In this document: in pieces, positions 23,230 to 33,805 of the stretch
Numbering within the stretch: position 1 is the first letter of the stretch
Layout: every line of letters begins with the position of its first letter
Position numbers and translations under genes: made by a program
Notes under the pieces: generated by a model
What the model saw: only the letters and a program-made list of their open reading frames with translations
Database searches by the model: none
Told to the model about the DNA's origin: nothing
NCBI GenBank assembly: GCA_021234155.1
Contig: JAJEKV010000018.1
Span: 18,823,423-18,887,422 of the forward strand
Reading direction: 5' to 3'
DNA: 64,000 nt
From: Isoetes taiwanensis
Taxonomy: Eukaryota > Streptophyta > Lycopodiopsida > Isoetales > Isoetaceae

Positions 23230-23860
23230 TAGTTCTATGTTTTTCATCATATTAATACAAATTTGACTCTCGGTGTCAAACATATTGACATTTTGTTGCT
23301 TTTCGACATAACTTTGCACATTCCCTGCCTTGGCAACCCACGAAGCCAAACCTTTAGATCATTCATGAGGAAATTGCCATCTACTCTGTCGGGGCTCATT
23401 TGTTTGGGCCGAGATCATGGTGTTTGGCGCATTGAGGTACCCTTTGTATCTGTCATCAATGAAACCACGTTCTCTTTTGTGAAACCTGGAAATTCGTCGT
23501 AGACCTTTTTCAGGTGCTTCAAAAAAATTGGCTTTTTACTGTTAAATAAATTTGTGTTGGTACAGTGATCCTGACTCCATATGAACTTGAATTTGTCCTT
23601 GTGTTTCATCAATGCTCCCTTAACTATGACTCTCAAGTTTTGAGCTGCAAAGGCTGGACCAAAGTGCTATATGAAAATTACATTTGCACCAATCTATGAA
23701 CTTCGGCCCGGCCTGGTCTAGTTACTACCCACTTGGTTACGTTAAGTGTGATCAACTTAACATCATCTTCTTTGGCGGTGGGTATGGACTCACTCTTGTC
23801 ATAGCTTCTACCGAACTCCATTGTAGTAAAAACAAGCGGGATTGGGCTTAACCTTGTAGT
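23230..23860 (-). pseudogene. FCP1/NIF-type HAD phosphatase domain pseudogene
   Basis: Minus-strand remnant of the NLI-interacting-factor/FCP1 phosphatase domain, which in plants removes phosphate from proteins such as the RNA polymerase II tail. In order on the minus strand: LITLNVTKWVVTRPG (degenerate motif I and the RPG segment), FIDWCKCNFHIALWSS (family: EFL.FC...F.VG.WSS), HKDKFKFIWSQDHCTNT (family: KLLF.WDQ..CT.T), KPIFLKHLKKVYDE, then FIDDRYKGYLNAPNTM (family: LIDDSPYKA..NP.NT, holding the acidic DD), and DLKVWLRGLP. At least three frame changes and stops break it, and the motif I aspartates are not visible. The domain order is complete, which makes the family call firm. Source may be a host gene or a gene captured by a transposon. 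Confidence 0.75.
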
Positions 23861-23881
23861 CTTGCATGGGCCGAGTTGGTC

Positions 23882-23985
23882 GCGGGGCTGGAAACTACCT
23901 TCGGCATTTCTTGGTGCGGGGCTGGAAACTTACGCCCGGCATCTATTCGATGCGGGGATGGAAACTTACGCTTGAGAATGTCTTG
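23882..23985. repeat. ~35-bp tandem triplication
   Basis: GCGGGGCTGGAAACT occurs at 23,882 and 23,916, and a one-base variant at 23,952. The unit is about 35 bp. Confidence 0.8.
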
Positions 23986-24679
23986 GAGGTGTCTTTTGCT
24001 TGGAATTACGCTCTTGCTTTTTCTCACGAGACACTTCCGGCTGCAAAAATTTAACGGTCGGTAACTATATGGGTCAAATTAAAAAAAGCGAGGGCACAAA
24101 AGGTTGGAAGTTACCTTGTGACTTACATTCCGCGAAAGCGATTTGTTGGATCATAAACGATGCATCTGGCGATTTGGCGATTGGTGTGGAGCATGACTTA
24201 ATGCATCGTTGATCTGGCGATTCTTGTCGGTTGGAGCACCCTCTTTGGAGCTTGACTTGATGCACCCTCTTGATTTGTTGACATCTACTGATTTGTCCGG
24301 AGCTTCACGTAACGATGCATCTTACGATTTGCGAGTTTCTATCGTGTCTAATGCTTTTCGAAGGGGTGCGAGTGTCTTGTCCCCTAGCGACCACATTGTA
24401 CATCTATATCTACAAAGTAGGGATGAAGAAGTAAGCTACATATCCCAATTGCATCAAACAAGACTTGGTTACCTTTGAGGGTAGAAAATAATTCCCTTTT
24501 TGGTGTGCTAGATGGACTCACATAGTCATTGCCACCGGTATGAGCGATTAGACTGAATTAGTAAGCGGCACCATGCTGCGCAAACACGGAATTGAATCAC
24601 AATTGATTGTAACTATGCTTTGGTTTTTTTTAACTAAGTTCGACTTTTTTTACTCTCTTTACGATGTTCTGTTTTTATA

Positions 24680-24733
24680 TATCTAAAGTGTCCCCTAAAA
24701 TGGCGGCGATCTCATCGAGGGGCACTTTAGATA
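24680..24733. repeat. Imperfect hairpin, 16-bp stem
   Basis: TATCTAAAGTGTCCCCT pairs with AGGGGCACTTTAGATA with a single bulged base; the loop is about 20 nt and contains GGCGGCGATCTCATC. A related hairpin follows at 24,821. Too long and too isolated to be a bacterial-type terminator; function unknown. Confidence 0.75.
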
Positions 24734-24820
24734 CCAAAAGCGAGGAGAAGCAAAAAGACTAAGCCAACCGGGGATCTTGTTTTATGTCGGGCTTACTCCC
24801 TTTTCGAGTTTCTGCTTGAG

Positions 24821-24873
24821 GTATCTAATTAGCCACTGGTGGCGATGTCATCCCTAGGGGGCAAATTAGATAC
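24821..24873. repeat. Second, related imperfect hairpin
   Basis: GTATCTAATTAGCC pairs with GGCAAATTAGATAC with one mismatch; the loop contains TGGTGGCGATGTCATCC, like the first hairpin's GGCGGCGATCTCATC. Both are followed by AAAGCGAG...AAG...AGACTAAG and GGCTTACTC(C/T)CTTTTCGAG. This makes a tandem pair of hairpin units of about 140 bp. A weaker third one (AAGTGCTCACACTGTAAGTGCC) lies near 24,930. Confidence 0.7.
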
Positions 24874-24983
24874 GATAAAGCGAGAAAGCGAAGGAGACTA
24901 AGCGGGCTTACTCTCTTTTCGAGCTACCTATAAGTGCTCACACTGTAAGTGCCTCGGTAGCTTGAAGTTGCTTTTGATCCTCC

Positions 24984-25370
24984 CTACTCACACCTAAGGC
25001 TTGTACCCATCTTTGTAGAAAATTCATGGCGGCAATTCTCAATGCAGCAGTGATTACAAATCACGCAAAGTGAGCATAAATTTGTCAATGAGAATACAAT
25101 TATACTAAGCACTTGAGGGAATTTTGTTATGAAGTACCTCAAGAATTTGGCGGAGACATGGAAGATGGTATTGGTATTTGCATTGACAATCAAAGTTGGT
25201 AGTGGTTTCCCCATCCTTTGGAGGATCTTGCCCACGAGAATGGACCGACCACTACCATAATCTTTGACCTTATCAAGATGCGGAAGTAGTGGATCCAAGA
25301 CAAATAAAGGAAGGCGGTCCTTGCAAGGCGAAACCTCTCTAACCTTGGTTCCGGCACTTTCAATCTTTGT
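24984..25370 (-). pseudogene. Unidentified minus-strand coding remnant
   Basis: A coherent minus-strand frame reads VREVSPCKDRLPLFVLDPLL, then PHLDKVKDYGSGRSILVGKI, then LQRMGKPLPTLIVNANTNT, from about 25,370 to 25,130. It is followed by AT-rich, intron-like DNA. The residue composition looks like real protein. I cannot name the family. Because it lies on the same strand as, and upstream of, the FCP1/NIF remnant, the two could be parts of one gene. Confidence 0.4.
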
Positions 25371-25689
25371 TGTAATGCGCTTCCCAGGCGGTGACGTGAT
25401 TAAACTCCTCGATTTTTATGCGCTCAAGTTACGGTAATAGTTCCCATTTCGACCTCGTATCTTGGCATATGGCAGAATACCGTCTGCGACTTGGTTTATC
25501 CTTAATCATTCCTTCCCATTTTTTTTAAATCTTTATTCATCTTCTCGATGCGGAACTCAAGTTCTTTGAACCTTCATTTGTAGCACTGCGGGGCTTTGAT
25601 CACAAGTTTGCAACCTTGCCTTGGCTTGAATCGCCGATCTTGTAGAGTTGATCCATTCTCCCGGTGTCTGTTGAATTCATCACGGAAAG

Positions 25690-26290
25690 TAATCCAAGGT
25701 TAGTACCACATGACACAGCGAGGCACCACTTTACACACCACAAATTCCATCATGACAAACTTTGCACCACAAATGGCGTCATATTCACCACATGTGGTGT
25801 GGCATGTGGCACCAAAGCTGGTGCCACATGCCCACCACATATATTTCTAATGCACCCAAGGCACCACATATGGCAATCCATTGCCGCACCACAAATGGCG
25901 TCAAAGACACCACATGTGGTGCAAAATGGATCCATAGTGGTGCCACATTAAACACCACATGTGGCACCACAATGCCGAGAAGGCACCACATCCGGCGGGC
26001 ATCCACCACCCATATGTGGCGGATGGCGTGGTGCAATATTTAGCGGCCGGTTGGCACCACATATGGCGGACAATCCACCATTCACAAGTATCACCATATC
26101 TAACATCACATATGACACTAAGTATAGAAACATATGGAAGCCAATTCACTATTGAGGATAAGGTACCACGTTTGGTACTATATGTGACACTACATATGCT
26201 ACAAACTACATTATTAACATATAAGCGGCACCATATGGACTGTCACGTAACACATTTGGAGCTACATACTCTTGTGAACTGAAATTATCC
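25690..26290. repeat. Dispersed CACCACATGTGGTG palindromic repeats
   Basis: The palindrome CACCACATGTGGTG occurs at about 25,787 and 25,909, and partial forms (CACCACATATGGC, CACCACAAATGGCGTCA, CACCACATGTGGC) occur throughout, often with GGTGCCACAT. Spacing is irregular, about 40-70 bp. Open frames on both strands here are shadows of the repeat. Confidence 0.7.
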
Positions 26291-26536
26291 ACCACAACTT
26301 CGAAACTAGCAGCACAAATTTCCTACACATAACACAACACACCCAAATGAAGAAGTAAGTGGTGTACACGATTGTTCAAGCTTGCTAGACCTTCTTTGGA
26401 AAATAACGGTTCAATATTAAATTGCATCATATGGTGGTTCGAGGAAGAAGAGGGTTGAAAAGTACCTATTTTTTCGATTGATTTTCCCGAGATTCTTCTT
26501 ACGACTTGAGGAGGCTTGAATTGTGGCCTAGTCATT

Positions 26537-26743
26537 TCAAAGAGGAAGCATCATCGTGGCGGGTTGCTCTGCTTCCTCACTATTTGAAATGATTGCATGC
26601 TTCCTCTTACGTTGGGACGGAGGAGGCTTGGACCTTTTTTCTCTTAAGCTGTTGCGAAACTCAACCAATTTATTTCTTTTCCTTTTGTGTGAAGGTAATG
26701 CATAGCGACCATAGTGCGTGAGGCCATGCCTCCCCGGGCACAC
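26537..26743 (-). other. Minus-strand basic open frame, unidentified
   Basis: A short frame with KRKRNKLVEF, REKRSKPPPSQRKRKHAI and SNSEEAEQP looks like a nuclear-localisation-type basic segment. Plant FCP1/NIF proteins often have such N-terminal tails, and the FCP1/NIF remnant lies 3 kb further along the same strand. The link is speculative. Confidence 0.3.
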
Positions 26744-27989
26744 TTCCTACTGTGATTTTTTTTTGTAAAGGCACATATATTCATTATACCTCTCCTTGCT
26801 CATATTCTTCAACTGCATGATGAAACAAAACAATATTCTAAACTCTTGAGAGAATCATGGGCATCCCGAATCTAGAATGCAACCCACATTGTAAGTGGAT
26901 TTTCCTAATACTTTCGGTCCCCAAACAGACTCGATTTCTTCTTGTGTGGCGTAATGCTTTTCTTGCACCGTACATTTCCTTGTAGGTGTATCCGTGGCAT
27001 TCAAGTCCGGTATGATCAGAGCCATTTCGTGATCGATCTTCTTGCGAAATCAGAAATGGTCTTTGGGATTAAGGGGCGTGATCGAGTTTTTGAGGAAAAT
27101 GAAAATTGAGAATCAGAAATGGTCTTGCGGATTGGGATTAAGGGAGCGTGATCGAGTTTTTGAGGGAAAATGATGGGTAATGCGTTCTTTGAATAAGCCC
27201 TGAATAAGACTGAAAGGACAAAATTTTGAATAAGTAATCATGTGTATTTTTGAAAAATAACTCCCTCTCCCACTACAAATTCGGTAGTTCCCACCACACT
27301 TAGCACCCAAAAATGTGGTGCTAAAATGCACGTTTTTGTTCCACTACAACATGCTTTCACCCATTTTGTATGTTCTTTTCTATTGATGGTTATTAATGCG
27401 TATATCTAGAGTGCGCATACATTCACATAGATTTTCCTCACGTTTTCCATGGTTACATGCTTGAAACATTCAATATTTTAGGGCTCTCTATGATATGGAG
27501 CAAGCACGGGGAAGTGGTTCATGGCAAATGGGTTATGAAAATTATGGCATATATTATCTTAATATCAGTCCTAGGGTCTCCGAAAGTGTATATAAGGAAG
27601 GGGCATAGGGTAACATATGATCTATTCAAATATCAAAGGTTATATTATGGATCTTGATATTCTAAGGTGTGCTTCAAATATTTGAAGGGGATCATTATGG
27701 ATAAGTCCTTTATATTATTATAAAGGGATAACCACTGGATGGGGTCAGGGTCAATTTCAAAGGAAAGTTCAACAAAGATTGTAGATGGGTCGAGATACTT
27801 TGTAGAAGGAAGGAAGGAAGGAAGGAAGAGACTTTTAACGTCCACGGAGCCCAATCGGGCTATGGGGACCTGGGCGAAGCCCCACTGTAACCGGGCCGGG
27901 CCCAAGCAAAACCAATCAAAACATGGGGACTAAGCCACATAAACAAAAAAAACATGGGGACAAAGCCCCGCTATCGCCAAAACCCTGGG

Positions 27990-28929
27990 CTAGACCAAGA
28001 TCGCCTGTGGATCGATTTGGCCATTGATCCCTAATGATAGCTCCACCTTCTCGTGACACGCCCATTTTCGCCGCAGTAGGGCCTCACTGACCCGCACAAT
28101 TCCTCTTCCGTCCCTGCAGAGCGCGACCGAGTCAAATCTTCCTCGCGATCGGAGAAGGTGGTCCCCTTCAAATGATTGCCATGTCGCGAAGGCGTGCGGC
28201 TGGAAAGAGCATTTTGAAAGCAAAACCAAGAGATGGGCGGGCGGTGGACGCACGCCCCACCCGGGCCGTATCGAAGGGATGCCGCCGGGCATGGATGTGC
28301 ATCTCCCCGAGCAAAAAAAGAGGTCACTTCCTGCGGGGGTCAAATCACTGGCTCCGCAAGGCCCACAATGCGCCAGAAAAAGGGCCGCGGAGTGAGCCAG
28401 GGTCGCAGCCAAAGACGGGGAGCGGACCTCACCGCACTCGATGGGGGCTGAAATCCTCCTCGGAGGAGGCAGGTGCATACGTGGAGACCTGCCTGTCCTG
28501 GCCATAGGTAGACCACTGCCTCGCATGGGAGGGCCCAGAGTCAGCCGGGCCGGTGACCCACCATCGAACCGGGCCTGGCCGCGCCCCCACGTAATCGAAG
28601 CGCAATTCTAGTAACCGACCCGCCGCCAGCGGGCAACCGGGCGACGCCTCTAAGTGAGAGTGGCGCGGTACCCGGACCGTGGGATCCCATCAAGTACCCC
28701 CTGCAGGCGTTAATCGAGCCGGTGCATCAAGGATGTCCAAAGTCGCAGCTAAAGAGGCATCGGGGACTGGTGGTGCCAGAAGAGGGCGCTGGGGCCCAAA
28801 TGATGGGGCTGTCCGAAGGTAGGGCGCAATCGTGGGGTCATAGGGCCGGGACGGGACTGGCTCAGGCAGCCGAATGAAATTCTTCTCCTTACGGGTCTCC
28901 CGGGCCATACGTTTGATCTTACGGGCCAT
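27990..28929 (-). other. GC-rich island with minus-strand open frames
   Basis: Sequence from about 27.85 to 28.96 kb is strikingly GC-rich. On the minus strand a CT-rich, leader-like region (TCTCTCTCTAGGGTTTACAA near 29.08 kb) and a possible acceptor TTGTTCTCAG precede an ATG at 28,929. The frame opens MARKIKRMARETRKEKNF, then LPEPVPSRPYDPTIAPYLRT, and stops near 28,690. A second open frame of 178 codons spans 28,526-27,990. It is proline-, arginine- and glycine-rich with no motif I know. It could be a broken gene or a retroelement gag start. The plus strand also has a 111-codon frame, a reminder that GC-rich DNA gives long frames by chance. Confidence 0.35.
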
Positions 28930-28999
28930 GCTGAGAACAAGGCAACGTTAAAGGGTGCCAAGGTTGGACGGGTCTCTGGCTGCCTAGAAGGTGCTTAGA

Positions 29000-30200
29000 A
29001 TCCAATTTGGGGACTCAGAAAGGCAGGCAGAGCACCTTTTGGGCGTTTGGGGTTTTCGGGGCTAGAGAGAGATTGTAAACCCTAGAGAGAGAAAGGGCAC
29101 TCCTTTCAACCTAGACTAAACATTATAAATGTCTTAACATAGGTTTCATGTCTAGATGATGTTCAAAAAGCTTTGTTCCAAAAAGCACAAGGTTAAAATT
29201 TTAAAAACCTTTTTGTGTCACAGGATGTAGAAGGATGGTGACGTGACTTAAGAAATAGAGATGCATGGATATTTAAAACGGGAGGAACCATGGATTATGG
29301 GGGGCCAACCTTTATTTGAAATGTCACTCTTAAGTATTAAAAGATGGTCCTTAGCTTGTAAAAAGCCCACCTATTATTTTCATCGACAATAAATAAGGTG
29401 GACCTTTACCTTTTATAAATAAGGTAGACAAAATATAAGGACCAGCAATTATGAAGGAACGGGGGACCTACAACCAAATTGGATGGGGGCGGCCATTTTT
29501 TGGAGGAGTCGTTCCACCATGAATCAGACTGTATCAAAGCATTAACTATAGAAGATGAACATATCAACGGAGCTTTGACCGGTCAATTTGGGCAACGAAA
29601 TTCTCAAGAGCCCTGCGACATCCGTTCTATGCCATGGTGGCTGAACTAGTCAAATTTGGCATGCACTCTTGGGGCTGCTCTTGCAAGCTATGTTGTCGAA
29701 GATGATCCTCGAATTGGAACTGCGAGAGCAATTCAAAGGTGCAAAAAGATGGTGGAGCCAAAAGTGAGGGTTTGCCCTTATACAAGGCACCCAAATTTTT
29801 AACCACTATAATAACTTCTAAAGAACCACTATAGATGTGGTTTTTTAAGCTGAAAAATTTATTCTTAGTAAGAACCACATAACATAGGGTTTTCATAACG
29901 AGTACATGGTTATTTATATTGATTTTATTTTATAACGTGGTTTAATAAAACTAACATTAGTTTATTACATGGTTTCTAGCATCAATGGTGGTCATTGATG
30001 TTGTTTCTCTAACATCCCATGGTTTATTAAATACAAAGTGGTTTGTAGCATAGTTTGCAACACTGCATTAAATATTGAAGTGGTTATTCATATTGGTTTT
30101 GTATTGTCACGTGTCTTTAATAAGTTGTAGTTTATGACATGGTTTTTATACCAATTTAAATGCCATGGTGATCATTCATGCTAGTTTTCTATTATGAAAA
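29000..30200. repeat. AT-rich stretch with loose TGGTT(T/A)AT repeats
   Basis: From about 29,830 to 30,190 words such as ACATGGTTATTTATATTG, TGGTTTATTA and GTGGTTATTCATATTGGTTT recur at roughly 60-100 bp. They look like a very eroded tandem array. Nothing else is recognised. The array ends where the reverse Helitron terminus begins. Confidence 0.4.
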
Positions 30201-30204
30201 TGTA

Positions 30205-30233
30205 CTAGTAACGTGTGCCCGGCGATGCCGGGT
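30205..30233 (-). mobile_element. Helitron 3' terminus, reverse orientation
   Basis: Read on the minus strand this is a hairpin (ACCCGGC-ATC-GCCGGGC, outermost pair mismatched) followed by an 8-nt spacer and CTAG, then T. It mirrors the terminus at 17,350-17,378. The element body would extend to the right of 30,233. Its 5' end was not found. Confidence 0.6.
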
Positions 30234-30354
30234 ATTAGTCATGGACGTGTGGAATTTATGTAATAGAATTCGTAAATGGAAGAGAATGTAGATTTCTCAT
30301 GTCTAAACAAAAACGTGTGTAAAGATGTGGAGAGTCTTTTACATGAATATGTAG

Positions 30355-30475
30355 CTTTATAACAGGGGGTTTTTTTTGTGATTTTATACGCTTTTTGGCA
30401 TGGTTTTCATATGATTTCACGGGCGTATTCACGTGGACGTACTAAATGGTATTTCTAGAGTGCACACATTTGCTA
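30355..30475. mobile_element. Single arm of the 42.2-kb long-TIR element family
   Basis: The run ATAACAGGGGGTTTTTTTTG, then a TACGC...GGTTTTC segment, then GGGCGTATTC, ACGTGGACGTACTAA and TCTAGAGTGCAC, aligns with the right inverted arm at 42,704-42,817. No partner arm was found nearby. A shorter, related end (TCTAGAGTGCGCATAC) lies near 27,402. Confidence 0.6.
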
Positions 30476-30599
30476 GCCATTGATTTTAAAGAGGAGGGAA
30501 AATCGTGTGGTTGTAAGGCTTTTATTGTTTGCATGTTTTTTTTTTTAGGTTTTAAATGTTAGGTTAATATTAAGGGTTCCTGATATTAGGGTTTGCGGT

Positions 30600-31730
30600 T
30601 ATCTCAGTGCATCGATGGGTCTGATGGGTCGATAATTGGCAACTTTGAGGCTGTTGGGTCGTTGGAATTCATCCAAATCCGCTGTGTTACGTAGAGGGCC
30701 GGGCCGCATAACTGGCCCCGAAGAATTTGTCAAGAATCGCATTTCAATTATTCCTTGTTTTGGCTGGCTTCGTGAGCTCGGCAAGGCGGTTTTCATACGG
30801 TTTTTTTTCCATGGAAGGCAGCCCCCTGCGAAATTCTTCCCTCCTCTCAACCAATTTAACAAGGCCAACCGCAGCAAATCGGCTCCTACAAGCAATTCGT
30901 ATTCCTTTGGGCCTTCAACTTAGGGTTCCAATTCCTATGCGCTACAGTATGCTTTTGTGTTCAGGTGACAAAAGGCAGCCGAAGCAGATTTATTATGCTA
31001 CATGTTTATATTGCTTTTTTCCACGATTATGGTTCCGGGGTTTGGATTCTAAGCATCCGCTTTTAATGGCAACAGGCAACATCAAAGCGTGCATCGAAGA
31101 TATCGTGGTGTTTGCAACATCAAAGTATTTAGTCAAACAAAGATCCGTGTGCTGCAACTAAAGCAGTAATTTTGATTGCCATTTGTAGATAATACTCCAC
31201 TAGCAAAGATCCGGTAGTGCCGATAGTACCTATCTCTTTTTATATCCCGCAGATCTCTTTACTCGTAAAAAATATTCGCCCCAAAAACGAGATTCAATGT
31301 GAAATGTTTGTCATACCTTCTTTTAATATTCTATGCTATCCTAGATGCCTTGGGAAGCTACAAACTCCACGAATTCAAAGTCCGCATTTCTCCAAGTTTC
31401 TTTACCTCTTTGCACCGATCCCTCGATCAATTTTCTACAAAACTCTTTCCTTTCTGATCGCTAGGAAGTTCAAGTCCATACCTAGACTTGAGAGAATATA
31501 TAAGAAATGGACTTGTTGATAAATCCCCGCATCTTTTCCTTGTCGGTGAAAAATATGTCCTTGTCTTTGTCACATATCGTGGTGGCCTTCTAAAGTTGAG
31601 ATATGAAGCTTTTAATGTTTGATTTTTGCATTTCTTCATGTCTCTATGAGAAGCAAATATATTGGCGATCTTTGGAGAGGTGCGGACATCCGACGATGCT
31701 TTTGGCATTCCAATATTCCAAACATATTGT
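30600..31730 (+). other. Unassigned, possibly exon-derived sequence
   Basis: Less AT-rich than its flanks. Short plus-strand frames include LDSKHPLLMATGNIKACIED near 31,045. No family is recognised. It follows a Helitron terminus and a long-TIR arm, both of which can carry captured gene pieces. Confidence 0.25.
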
Positions 31731-31734
31731 TACT

Positions 31735-31832
31735 ATGTATATTCACATTGTCGCTTCAAACCCGATACATTTGTTTGGCAAATATGTATATTCACATTGT
31801 GGCTTCAAACCCGATACATTTGTTTGGCAAAA
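31735..31832. repeat. 49-bp tandem duplication
   Basis: Two units beginning ATGTATATTCACATTGT and containing CTTCAAACCCGATACATTTG. They differ at about two positions, so the event is recent. Confidence 0.9.
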
Positions 31833-31974
31833 ACGACATCACTAAAGTTGCCTTTGTTTCTAGTTGCTTCTCATCTCAAAGATATTTTTTCTTGTCTATT
31901 TCTAGCTAATAGTTACACATATTTTATCATAATATGATATATTATCCTATTTCTTGGCCTACATATTGCTTTTT

Positions 31975-32440
31975 TGTTGGGGTCCCAAGGGCCCAATTTT
32001 TTTCTAATGTAACAACTAGCATGTAACAACCATTAATACTAATTTACATAAACCATTATACCCAATACTTCTAAACAAAAATCCCCCTTATAATATCATT
32101 TTGTTTTTGTATAATGTAATGATTTGTGTTTGTTTTTAGCCCCAAAGGGGCAAAATTTTTTTAACCTATAACACAAACCATTACATTACACGCTTTAAAA
32201 TTAAATTCCCCCTTAAACCCCCTTTCGTTTGGGTGCATATTCACACGGGGGGTGACTCCGGGCGCGAGAGCCCCTGTAATTATGTTTTATACGTACAAAA
32301 TCAACACCATATAGTATATTGCCTGAAATCTTATAGTATTCTACAAATCTTGTTATACAGTATAACAAATTCTATACATCCATACCCCACAAATGAGGAA
32401 CTTTGTGTACGGTGTAGATTAAGGAATAAGGGGTGAATAG
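31975..32440. mobile_element. Partial copy of the hairpin element family
   Basis: CCCCCTTAAACCCCCTTT, GTTTGGGTGCATATTCACAC and GGGGGGTGACTCCGGGC, followed by a loop region down to TGTAGATTAAGGAATAAGGGG, match the element at 39,946-40,380. The loop is inverted relative to that copy. Small GC hairpins with A/T-rich flanks (GGTCCCAAGGGCCC near 31,980 and GCCCCAAAGGGGC near 32,139) resemble the terminal hairpin at 40,410. The right arm is missing. Confidence 0.65.
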
Positions 32441-33120
32441 TCAATCAAGTGCATCCATCCCAACATTGATTGCCACATCTTAGCGATCGTCTACCCATGT
32501 AACAACCTCCTAATGTTGAAAGCCACCCTTAACATAATTTGCTCAATGCGAATAACTATATCGTCATACTAAATGTTTAGGAGTAAGAAACATCTACTTG
32601 ATGTCATGTTTGAAATAATTGATGCATCTAGGAAAACTAAGATGATTTGGTTCATAGCAAAGGAAAGAACTATTTTGCAACATTTGTGAAAGTAGACCTT
32701 GTGCCTACTATGAGAGAACTTACATTTTTGGGGGGGGGCATAAGTAGCACACATGATTACAACTCCTTTTCTTTGGCATTACCTTCTCCATCCGTTGTAG
32801 AAGGCTAATCTATGCACTAAATCGATGACCTAATTAGTTGAAATGGTTAGATCTATAACTTAGCTTTGAATGCCTCTCAACTATTACCATTTATCTAGGA
32901 ATTGTTATAAAGAGTTAGGCATTTGAACACATGATTTCTTGTTAATTAAGCCAAAGGTGTATTGCAGTTCATAAGTCAGAATATTGTGAAGTCATACTTG
33001 CATATTAAATGATTTGCTAATTAAATGGGTGGGGAGTATTAAGAATGTGAAAAACTAAATACCATACACAGATCATTAAATGTATACAAACGCATTGCAT
33101 ATCAATTGTGTCATGGTTCA
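32441..33120. other. No feature recognised
   Basis: AT-rich sequence with a G-run (GGGGGGGG near 32,732). No coding, repeat or RNA signal that I can support. Confidence 0.3.
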
Positions 33121-33124
33121 AATC

Positions 33125-33365
33125 GTGTCATAGTTGATAATGCTCGTGAAACTTAGTAGAAAATACCGACATTTTTTAGAGGGATAACTTTTTATTTGCA
33201 AGAAAATAGGGAAGAATCTAATTTAAAACAAAGAAAAAACAAATGTGTCATGGTTAATTATGCCTGTAAAACATTGTACAAAGTACCAACATTTTTCAGA
33301 GGGATAATTGTTGGCTTGCAAGAAAACCAGGAAAGAAACCAATTTAAAGCAGAGCAAAAACAAAT
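33125..33365. repeat. ~120-bp tandem duplication upstream of copia
   Basis: Two diverged units, both starting GTGTCAT and ending AAAAACAAAT, with shared CAGAGGGATAA / TAGAGGGATAA and TTGCAAGAAAA segments. The repeat sits immediately upstream of the copia gag zinc finger and may belong to that element. Confidence 0.75.
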
Positions 33366-33427
33366 TGACAAAGTGCAATGCATTAAGTACTTTATTGACA
33401 TAATAAAGGAAAGACAACCTTATAAAA

Positions 33428-33805
33428 ATGCAAAGCTTTAAGCATTCAAAAAAATCTACTTGCTATAGATGTCAAAAGGAGGAACATCTAGCTCGAGATT
33501 GCAGAGCACTGGCACCTATTGCTAAATCTGAGCCTACTGTGTAGAGCAATATGGCTCTAGATTATCTTTGTGCTGCACTCACTGAAGTATCCAATGAAGG
33601 ACCTATATGGTTTCTAGACTCTGGTGCAACTTGTCATATGACTCTTATCCGAAGAATCTTCATTAGCTACCAATCTCTGAAGGAGTATCGAACTGTTCGT
33701 ATCGGAGACAATCATCTTCAACATGCCAAACGAATTGGAACAGCAAAAATTTTGACCAAGTCCGGTATTCCCAAATTTCTGAAAGATGTATTGCATATTC
33801 CCTGA
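33428..33805 (+). pseudogene. Copia gag zinc knuckle and protease
   Basis: The frame opens with a CCHC knuckle, CYRCQKEEHLARDC, where the usual glycine before the histidine is glutamate. A TAG at 33,542 interrupts it; the same frame then continues as GPIWFLDSGATCHMT, the aspartic protease active site (DSGA) of copia elements, and LKDVLHIP. The protease normally cuts the Gag-Pol polyprotein inside the virus-like particle. The frame ends at a stop at 33,803, and the next domain lies in another frame. Confidence 0.8.

Noticed and set aside
24680-24733. Bacterial-type Rho-independent terminator
   Set aside because: The stem is long with a large loop and no T-run, and the context is plant nuclear DNA.
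27265-27360. CACTA element terminus (CCCACTACAAATTC and TCCACTACAACATG)
   Set aside because: CACTACAA words are present, but no matching inverted end, subterminal repeats or target duplication could be paired with them.
28031-28507. Plus-strand 111-codon frame in the GC island as a gene
   Set aside because: The region has overlapping long frames on both strands caused by high GC, with no start context or motif favouring the plus strand.
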